Of a stretch of DNA of 64,000 nt, positions 59,371 to 64,000 are shown in pieces. How positions within the stretch are numbered: the first letter of the stretch is position 1; every line of letters starts with the position of its first letter. The stretch spans positions 62,001 through 126,000 of the forward strand of contig NZ_CP031358.1 in the NCBI RefSeq assembly GCF_003355455.1, given 5' to 3'. Source of the stretch: Erythrobacter aureus. GTDB taxonomy: Bacteria; Pseudomonadota; Alphaproteobacteria; Sphingomonadales; Sphingomonadaceae. The notes beneath the pieces are model-generated. The model did no database searches. It worked only from the letters and a program-made list of their open reading frames with translations, and had not been told where the DNA came from. A program made the position numbers and the translations under genes.

Positions 59371-59658
59371 TCAGTCCTTCGTTTCGAGGATGGTGATCTT
59401 GGAGGGTGAGCTTGTGAGCGAGCCGTGTTCGTCGATGTCACAAACGATCGACACCTTCTGAAGCTGCACGTTGTAGATGGCGTTCCAGAAATCGTCGAAC
59501 TCGTCTTCGTCGCTATCGGGGACGACATGGATGTTGGTCGTGAATTCGAACGGTTCGTTCATGTCGACCTCGAACCACGTCTCCATCCGTTTGCCACTGC
59601 CGTGACCGAGCGTGGTGACGAGTGTGACGGTGCGATTAGCTTCGTCGATTTTCAGCAT
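59371..59658 (-). CDS. Small acidic hypothetical protein
   Basis: 95 residues from the ATG at 59658. A beta-rich start (MLKIDEANRTVTLVTTLGHG) is followed by an acidic centre (VVPDSDEDEFDDFWNAIYNV) and more strands. Not recognised. It lies 13 bases after the gene at 59672-60157 and 5 bases before the one at 58922, in one run. Its acidity could suit DNA mimicry, but nothing else supports that. Confidence 0.55.
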   Translation of the reverse strand: MLKIDEANRTVTLVTTLGHGSGKRMETWFEVDMNEPFEFTTNIHVVPDSDEDEFDDFWNAIYNVQLQKVSIVCDIDEHGSLTSSPSKITILETKD

Positions 59659-59671
59659 CGGGTATCTCCGA

Positions 59672-60157
59672 TTAGCGCGCGTGGCGGACGTGATGTTTCG
59701 ACGGCTTCGAACCGGCGACGGGTTGAATGCGAGTGGTCGTCGCGGCTGGCTTTGGCAGCAGATGTGCGACGTCGTCTCGGATGACATTATAGAGGGAAGC
59801 GCCACCGGTCTGGACGGCGTGATACTTCTCGAAGTCGATGAGCGAGAGAAGCTCTGAGGCGTCGGTATTGAGGATGAAGCTTGCGACTTCCTCGCCGACG
59901 ATGTGGACGAACTGTTCCGCGATTTCGACGGGCAGTTCATTCACGCGACGGTCGCCTCGACCAAGGTCGGTGCAGTGGCGGCGGACGTTCAGAAGACGCA
60001 CGCGAGACTCGTCGTTGTTGATCGGCGAGAGGTCGATCTCGACGGTCGGTCCGTAGCCGGGCTTGGCCTCGCAGTTGGTGCTCAGGAGGAGCGACCATGC
60101 GCGCCAGTATGCGGAGAAGTGGAAGCGCGGATTGGTGTTGCGCGAACGGTGTCCCAT
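59672..60157 (-). CDS. Hypothetical protein
   Basis: 161 residues, not recognised. It starts MGHRSRNTNPRFHFSAYWRA and has a beta/alpha centre with VEIDLSPINNDESRVRLLNV, IAEQFVHIVGEEVASFILNT and a basic tail (KPSKHHVRHAR). No membrane segment. First of three minus-strand genes running to 58922. Function unknown. Confidence 0.55.
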   Translation of the reverse strand: MGHRSRNTNPRFHFSAYWRAWSLLLSTNCEAKPGYGPTVEIDLSPINNDESRVRLLNVRRHCTDLGRGDRRVNELPVEIAEQFVHIVGEEVASFILNTDASELLSLIDFEKYHAVQTGGASLYNVIRDDVAHLLPKPAATTTRIQPVAGSKPSKHHVRHAR

Positions 60158-60182
60158 TGGGCTGTCCTTTCGAAGAATGGCA

Positions 60183-60207
60183 GGGCCAGCCGCTTGTGCG
60201 ACTGGCA
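60183..60207 (-). terminator. Hairpin after the 191-residue gene
   Basis: GCCAG-C-CGC-TTGT-GCG-A-CTGGC, one mismatch, lying about 22 bases past the stop at 60230. It belongs to the GCCAG/CTGGC hairpin family that follows several genes here. No T-run is seen, so terminator activity is uncertain. Confidence 0.4.
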
Positions 60208-60229
60208 GGGGAGAGGAGTGGTTGGAGCC

Positions 60230-60805
60230 TCAGGCCGCGACGTCGAACTCGACGTTCTGCGCATTGCGAGTGATGCTTTCGATCTCGTCGCGCATCTGTG
60301 CGTAGGTGCGGAAGCCGCGCGGGCGGAAGCCGTATTCTGCCTTGTGCAGATTGTGGAAGTATTCGCCGCCATCGGGGTCGGCGACGAAGGCGTGAACGTG
60401 CGGGTTGATCGCGAGGATCGCGTCACGCTTTGCGCTGTAGATCGCGTTCAGCCGATCCTTCTCTTCGCCTTCAGCGGAGTAGAGGTCGGGGAGCATTTCG
60501 AGCAGCTCGGATGAGAGTTTGTTCTGCTCTTCGGACGGTGTGGTGCTGACGAGCGGCTGGAGTTCATCGCGTAGCGGCGAGCCGAAGCGAGCGATGCCGT
60601 TGTCGTCGACGTAGACGCTCTGGAAGTCTTCGCTGTCGAACGAGACGCAAGCGGCGTAGTCGTCTGCGATCTCGGGGTAGCCAGCCGCATAAGCGCCAGC
60701 GAGGATAGCGGTGCGAGCGGCCTTGGCCTTCACGCTGTTGAGGCCCGCAGCGCGGAGCTGCTTGAAGACGCGGTTGCGGAAGGTGAGCGTGTCGGTGCGA
60801 GCCAT
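60230..60805 (-). CDS. Hypothetical protein with repeated leader
   Basis: 191 residues from the ATG at 60805, which has GGGG in the shared leader. A basic start (MARTDTLTFRNRVFKQLRAA) is followed by DFQSVYVDDNGIARFGSPLR, an acidic helix and ending RNAQNVEFDVAA. HNLHKAEYGFRPRGFRTYAQ near 160 is distinctive. Not recognised. Soluble. It has leader copy 2 upstream. Confidence 0.58.
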   Translation of the reverse strand: MARTDTLTFRNRVFKQLRAAGLNSVKAKAARTAILAGAYAAGYPEIADDYAACVSFDSEDFQSVYVDDNGIARFGSPLRDELQPLVSTTPSEEQNKLSSELLEMLPDLYSAEGEEKDRLNAIYSAKRDAILAINPHVHAFVADPDGGEYFHNLHKAEYGFRPRGFRTYAQMRDEIESITRNAQNVEFDVAA

Positions 60806-60886
60806 TTTCATTCCCCTATCTGGTTTCAATTCGGCTCAGCCGACATTGAGGGGAAAGACCGGCTGGCGCGTGAGCGTCCAGCCGGC
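60806..60886 (-). promoter_or_regulatory. Structured leader, copy 2
   Basis: TCGGCTCAGCCGA palindrome at 60831-60843, flanked by ATTGA/TCAAT arms, with CCCCTC upstream and AGGGG (ribosome site) downstream on the minus strand. The boundary hairpin CCGGCTGG/CCAGCCGG lies at 60859-60885. Confidence 0.68.
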
Positions 60887-60900
60887 AGGGGTTGGGATTT

Positions 60901-61161
60901 TCAGGAGCGAGCGATGAGCTCGTCTATGGGAATCCCTGTGCTGTTTTCGAGCCGACCACGGAGCATTCCGTTCTCGGGAAGGTCGCGCGCCAGGCGGGGC
61001 TCTTCATCGATGTAGCAGGTATAGCAATCCTTGGGAGCTTTGCGCTGGCGAGCCCGTTCGACTTCGTCTCGTTGGTATCTCTCGTCGCTGCTCATGATGC
61101 GGCAGTATGCGACGATGTAAGGATAGGGGTGACGGGCATAGTCGCCCTTGGGGGTAGTCAT
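60901..61161 (-). CDS. Small hypothetical protein
   Basis: 86 residues, not recognised. It begins MTTPKGDYARHPYPYIVAYC, contains a charged centre with two Cys (KDCYTCYIDEEPRLARD) and ends TGIPIDELIARS. Too small to place. It lies 15 bases before the boundary hairpin of leader copy 2. The 173-base gap upstream (61162-61334) has only a degenerate CCGG hairpin near 61301-61319. Confidence 0.5.
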   Translation of the reverse strand: MTTPKGDYARHPYPYIVAYCRIMSSDERYQRDEVERARQRKAPKDCYTCYIDEEPRLARDLPENGMLRGRLENSTGIPIDELIARS

Positions 61162-61334
61162 AATGGTCGTCTTTCGATTGCAGGGCGGCGGTGTGCCGCC
61201 GGTGTGTGCAAGACGAACATTCGTTCAGGCATTTTCGCCCGAGTTGCGTCGGCTTCGCGATGTCATCCCCTTATGGGGAATTCGTAGATAGGGGCCCCAG
61301 CCGGATGGTGTCCAGCCGGGGATGTGGAGGGGCC

Positions 61335-61859
61335 TTAGGCCTCGCGTCCCTTCTCTCCGTCGTCGTCCCGGAGGTCTGCCATCTGGACGAGATCGAGGGC
61401 GATGGATTCGAGCAAGGCGCGGCCGGAGATGAGCTTGTCCTCATAGGCGATGAGCATGCCGAGCATGAGAGCAAGCTTGGTGAATTCTCCGTCGCGCTGG
61501 AAGCGGCGCATGGCGACGTAGATGTAGCCAGTCCAGCGATCGGGGAAGCTCTCGCTCATGAGATGTTCGAACTGACGGCGGCCGTTGACGTCCGTCGGCT
61601 GGTCGGTGGAACCGATGTCGAACTCGTCCATGGCTGCGGCCATGTAGCGCACGTTGGCGAGACGGCCTTCGAGCTTGTCGAGCGTTGCTGTACGGCGGAT
61701 GGGTTCGTCGCCGCCAGGCGCGAGGGCGCCGTCCTTCGAGAAGGTGAAGCCAGCCGCAGCGAGGAGCGGGAATTTGTCGGCGCGATAAGGGCCGGTATCT
61801 TCTGCGGCGATGGTAAGAGCAGCAGCGGAGGCGGCAGCGACGAGTGCGATCTTGTTCAT
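61335..61859 (-). CDS. Hypothetical protein with signal-like N-terminus
   Basis: 174 residues. MNKIALVAAASAAALTIAAE looks like a short signal sequence, though no clear cleavage site follows. The rest is helical: RRTATLDKLEGRLANVRYMA, DRWTGYIYVAMRRFQRDGEF, ALMLGMLIAYEDKLISGRAL. Not recognised. Leader copy 3 lies upstream. Possibly periplasmic. Confidence 0.55.
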   Translation of the reverse strand: MNKIALVAAASAAALTIAAEDTGPYRADKFPLLAAAGFTFSKDGALAPGGDEPIRRTATLDKLEGRLANVRYMAAAMDEFDIGSTDQPTDVNGRRQFEHLMSESFPDRWTGYIYVAMRRFQRDGEFTKLALMLGMLIAYEDKLISGRALLESIALDLVQMADLRDDDGEKGREA

Positions 61860-61929
61860 TTCATTCCCTTCTCAAATTCAATTCGGCTCAGCCGACATTG
61901 AGGGGGAAGACCGGCTGGCGCGGGAGCGT
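61860..61929 (-). promoter_or_regulatory. Structured leader, copy 3
   Basis: Palindrome TCGGCTCAGCCGA at 61883-61895 with ATTGA/TCAAT flanks, CCCCCTC upstream and AAGGG downstream (minus strand). The boundary hairpin (from 61911) is imperfect here (CCAGGCGG instead of CCAGCCGG). Confidence 0.65.
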
Positions 61930-61957
61930 CCAGGCGGCAGGTCAGCAGGCAAAGAAA

Positions 61958-61988
61958 AAGCGGAGCCGCAGGGGAGTCGGCTCCGCTT
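61958..61988 (-). terminator. Rho-independent terminator after the 85-residue gene
   Basis: AAGCGGAGCCG/CGGCTCCGCTT, nine-base loop, followed on the minus strand by TTTCTTT. Nearly identical to the terminator at 62499-62529. Confidence 0.88.
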
Positions 61989-62000
61989 CTTGGGGATGGC

Positions 62001-62258
62001 TTAGCCGAGAGCGCGCTGTATCGCTTCCCGAGTTCGGGTGAGGAGGTGCGGCGTGGGCTCGCCCATTTTGACGAGGGCGAAGTCCTTGCCGATTTCGAAG
62101 GCGCGGTAGAAGTCAGTGCCTCTGGCTTCGGGATTGCCGCAGGCATGGCCAGCCGCGGTGCAGCGGGTCTGGGCTTCGAAGCCTTCGTCGAAGCTCTGCC
62201 GGTTGTCGGCAACGCAGCGGGCGTAGCCTCCGGGGACTTGGTCGAGATGAAGGTGCAT
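62001..62258 (-). CDS. Small hypothetical protein
   Basis: 85 residues, not recognised. MHLHLDQVPGGYARCVADNR, with Cys in CGNPEARGTDFYRAFEIGKD, resembles in style the CGNPEGK loop of the gene at 58091, but too weakly to claim homology. AGGGA precedes the ATG, and just before that is a bare CGGCTGAGCCG palindrome (62273-62283) that includes the stop codon of the gene upstream, a possible reduced leader. Confidence 0.5.
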   Translation of the reverse strand: MHLHLDQVPGGYARCVADNRQSFDEGFEAQTRCTAAGHACGNPEARGTDFYRAFEIGKDFALVKMGEPTPHLLTRTREAIQRALG

Positions 62259-62276
62259 GGGTTATCCCTGTGCGGC

Positions 62277-62399
62277 TCAGCCGATGAGGCCGTTGGATTT
62301 CGCGATAGCGTAACCGATGAGGCCGAGCACCATGGCGGCGAAGCCTACGTAAACGAGGGTGATGTCGTTGTCGGTCGGCGCGGAGTCGTGATCGTACAT
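62277..62399 (-). CDS. Small single-pass membrane protein
   Basis: 40 residues: an acidic start (MYDHDSAPTDNDITLV), then one membrane helix (VYVGFAAMVLGLIGYAIA) and a short basic end. Too short for family assignment. Support for being real: leader copy 4 with GAGGG directly upstream, and the same cassette spacing as its neighbours. Confidence 0.55.
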   Translation of the reverse strand: MYDHDSAPTDNDITLVYVGFAAMVLGLIGYAIAKSNGLIG

Positions 62400-62478
62400 T
62401 TTCATTCCCTCTAAAGCTTCAATTCGGCTCAGCCGAGATTGAGGGGGTGTACCGGTTGGCGCGTGAGCGTCCAGCCGG
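62400..62478 (-). promoter_or_regulatory. Structured leader, copy 4
   Basis: Palindrome TCGGCTCAGCCGA at 62424-62436, flanks ATTGA/TCAAT, CCCCCTC upstream, GAGGG downstream (minus strand). Boundary hairpin CCGGTTGG/CCAGCCGG at 62452-62478. Confidence 0.67.
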
Positions 62479-62498
62479 CAAATCGAATGCCATAGAAA

Positions 62499-62529
62499 AA
62501 GCGGAGCCGCAGGGGAGGCGGCTCCGCTT
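62499..62529 (-). terminator. Rho-independent terminator after the 125-residue gene
   Basis: AAGCGGAGCCGC/GCGGCTCCGCTT with a seven-base loop, T-rich on the minus strand. A near copy of 61958-61988, so the unit was duplicated. Confidence 0.88.
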
Positions 62530-62550
62530 CTCGGGGATGGACTGAGAGGC

Positions 62551-62928
62551 TTACTGCTCTTCGTTGCTGTAGCGAGCGACAAGTTCGCCGAGCTTGTAGA
62601 GGCGGACGTCGACGGTGAGCAGCTGCTCGTTCATCAGGTTGAAGTCGATGTCGTTGAGCATCTTGTTGAACTCGTCTTCCTTGACGAGGCTGTAGGCGGC
62701 TTCGTTCTCGCGGAGTTCGTTCAGCATCTCATCGCCGAGGCCGGAGAGGCTGGCCCAGCGCGAGCCGCCTCCATTGTTGTAGGCGCGCACGAGTATGATG
62801 CGATAACCCTGCGAGTCGAGGTTCTCGTTGTCGCTGACCATGGCAGCCATGTGCTCCATGCTGCAGGGAGCGGCGACTTCGTCGATGCTGAGCGGGCGGA
62901 GGCTGAGAGCGCTGAGTGCGGTGTTCAT
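62551..62928 (-). CDS. Hypothetical protein with repeated leader
   Basis: 125 residues from the ATG at 62928. It begins MNTALSALSLRPLSIDEVAA and contains GYRIILVRAYNNGGGSRWAS, then an acidic helix (LNELRENEAAYSLVKEDEFN) and a C-terminal beta segment (TVDVRLYKLGELVARY). Soluble, not recognised. Leader copy 5 upstream, strong terminator downstream: a self-contained cassette. Confidence 0.57.
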   Translation of the reverse strand: MNTALSALSLRPLSIDEVAAPCSMEHMAAMVSDNENLDSQGYRIILVRAYNNGGGSRWASLSGLGDEMLNELRENEAAYSLVKEDEFNKMLNDIDFNLMNEQLLTVDVRLYKLGELVARYSNEEQ

Positions 62929-63013
62929 CTTTTTCATTCCCTCTATTGGTTTCAATTCGGCTCAGCCGACATTGAGGGGGAAGACCGGCTGGCGCCCTGA
63001 GGCGTCCAGCCGG
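62929..63013 (-). promoter_or_regulatory. Structured leader, copy 5
   Basis: Palindrome TCGGCTCAGCCGA at 62957-62969, flanks ATTGA/TCAAT, CCCCCTC upstream and GAGGG downstream (minus strand). Boundary hairpin CCGGCTGG ... CCAGCCGG at 62985-63013, just past the stop of the gene at 63022. Confidence 0.68.
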
Positions 63014-63021
63014 AAGATGAA

Positions 63022-64000
63022 TTAGGCGGCCTGCTTCTCAAGCAGACACCAGAGGTGGAGGTCTTGGGGCAGGTTGAGGGCTTCGCGATCGGCGAGATCG
63101 TCGAAGTTCTCTCCGCCGTGGATCTGCCACTGGCCCGGCTCGACTTCGAGGTGGACGATGTTGGCCGCGTAGCAGGCGTCGTGATGGGCCTGATGGTCTG
63201 AAGGGTCGGGCAGCGTGTCCGCCTTGGCGAGATAGCTGTCCAGCTCGGCAGCGGCGTCTTCAGCGCCGCCAGCCGTCATGCGAGCAAGGACGCTCTCGCG
63301 GTCGAAGGCCATGAAGCGCCACACATCGCAGGAGAAGGAGCCGACGACTTCCCAGCCGGGGACGGCGAGGTCGCCATCGTCGTCCTGATGCTCTTCGCTG
63401 AAGCGCTCGGTGATGAGCAGGCGGCCAGCCGCATCGCGCAGGATGGCGACGGAAGTGTTGTCGGTCTGGGTGAAGGCGATCTGGTGCTCACTGGCATGAG
63501 CAGCGACGAGGTTGTTGCGGCCGAGGGCATTGCCGAGGCTGAGCTCGCCGTATTCGCGGTTCGCATCGAACGAGGTTCCCTCGTCGAAGGATTTGAGACG
63601 GAGGATGTCGGTGAGGAGCATCTTGCCAGTGGGCATGTCGAAGCTGGCGGTGACAACGCCCATGGGAGCGATGTCTTCGACGAGCACGGGCTTGTAGTCG
63701 TCGTCGCGCTTGGTGAGCATGGCTTTCCAAGCCACGAAGTTCAGTTCGCAGCGGTCGCCCGAGATGCGGTCGTTGGCTTCGATGCGCCAATCGTTGAGCG
63801 GGCCTTCTTCGGAGAAGCTGGTCCCGGTGTCGTAGGTACGGCAGATGCGCTCGTATGCGGTGCGGATGGCATCGCCGCTCGGCGGCTGGTGCGAGCCGGG
63901 GATATGGTCCTCGGACTTGCGGCGTGCCCAGCGATCTTGGTCCATGCGGACAAAGATGGCGGACCAGACGTTTTCGAGGGCTTCGAGGAGCCAATCGAAG
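63022..64000 (-). CDS. Hypothetical protein, N-terminus beyond the window
   Basis: The frame is open to the window edge. The codons before the ATG at 63945 read FDWLLEALENVWSAIFVR, which looks like protein, so the gene probably starts outside. Visible: RTAYERICRTYDTGTSFSEE, FVAWKAMLTKRDDDYKPVLV, DVWRFMAFDRESVLARMTAG and a C-terminus rich in His, Asp and Glu. Not recognised; no membrane segment. It ends immediately before leader copy 5. Confidence 0.55.
   Translation of the reverse strand, partial: FDWLLEALENVWSAIFVRMDQDRWARRKSEDHIPGSHQPPSGDAIRTAYERICRTYDTGTSFSEEGPLNDWRIEANDRISGDRCELNFVAWKAMLTKRDDDYKPVLVEDIAPMGVVTASFDMPTGKMLLTDILRLKSFDEGTSFDANREYGELSLGNALGRNNLVAAHASEHQIAFTQTDNTSVAILRDAAGRLLITERFSEEHQDDDGDLAVPGWEVVGSFSCDVWRFMAFDRESVLARMTAGGAEDAAAELDSYLAKADTLPDPSDHQAHHDACYAANIVHLEVEPGQWQIHGGENFDDLADREALNLPQDLHLWCLLEKQAA

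Noticed and set aside
58823..63013. Repeats considered as a CRISPR array or transposon ends
   Set aside because: Copies are 0.5-2 kb apart, each lies directly before a gene with a ribosome site, and there are no short uniform spacers or target duplications.
1..64000. tRNA or rRNA genes
   Set aside because: No cloverleaf-like or rRNA-like sequence was noticed in the gaps on either strand; a tRNAscan run would settle it.

Overview
The window looks like part of a large conjugative plasmid or other self-transmissible replicon from an alphaproteobacterium. Sphingomonadales is my best guess from the flavour of the LigA, RadA, RseP and NrdB sequences, but this is inference. About 60 genes are packed tightly, most on the minus strand with ATGA-type or TAATG junctions. 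I see no rRNA, tRNA, transposase, IS end, CRISPR array or resistance gene.

Layout. 1-12.8 kb (minus): a cut thymidylate kinase, a UvrD-type helicase, a zinc-ribbon protein, a ribbon-helix-helix protein, NAD-dependent DNA ligase (LigA), RadA, two paralogous single-pass membrane proteins around a regulated intramembrane protease (RseP/MmpA type), two unknowns and RecJ. 12.9-18.9 kb: a small membrane protein, a VirB1-like lytic transglycosylase, a RecD2-like helicase, and a plus-strand trio ending in VirB6. 19-31.1 kb (minus): a second UvrD helicase, ribonucleotide reductase NrdB/NrdA with a dUTPase-fold protein between them, SSB, and a 1398-residue protein carrying DprA-like domains. 31.2-37.3 kb: primase, an RNase H-fold protein, a Rad52-type annealing protein, topoisomerase III and a charged plus-strand protein. 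37.4-50.7 kb (minus): VirD4, VirB11, B10, B9, B8, B7, two VirB5-like proteins, B4, B3 and B2. 50.9-56.6 kb (minus): a DnaB-like helicase, two companions and a 1140-residue MobA/MobL relaxase. 56.6-57.1 kb: an intergenic region full of inverted repeats, the best oriT/origin candidate. 57.1-64 kb: small unknown genes, several of them preceded by copies of one structured leader.

How it works together. The element encodes a complete VirB/VirD4 mating apparatus split over four places (B1; B6; D4-B7; B5-B2) plus its own relaxase. It also carries an unusually complete chromosome-like kit: helicase, primase, SSB, ligase, topoisomerase, nucleotide supply (Tmk, RNR, dUTPase-fold) and single-strand processing and annealing (RecJ, RadA, DprA-like, Rad52-like, RecD2). 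This suggests a replicon that brings much of its own machinery for turning transferred single-stranded DNA into an established duplex.

Most notable for follow-up: (1) a repeated 5' leader before five small genes, with compensatory base changes in its hairpin and a C-rich run complementary to the ribosome-binding site; (2) the inverted-repeat region next to the relaxase; (3) the giant DprA-like protein; (4) the tandem dUTPase-fold protein between nrdA and nrdB; (5) a recurring TTTCAGGA motif confined to operon-start gaps; (6) VirB9 with a SPOR tail and VirB10 with an extra periplasmic domain.
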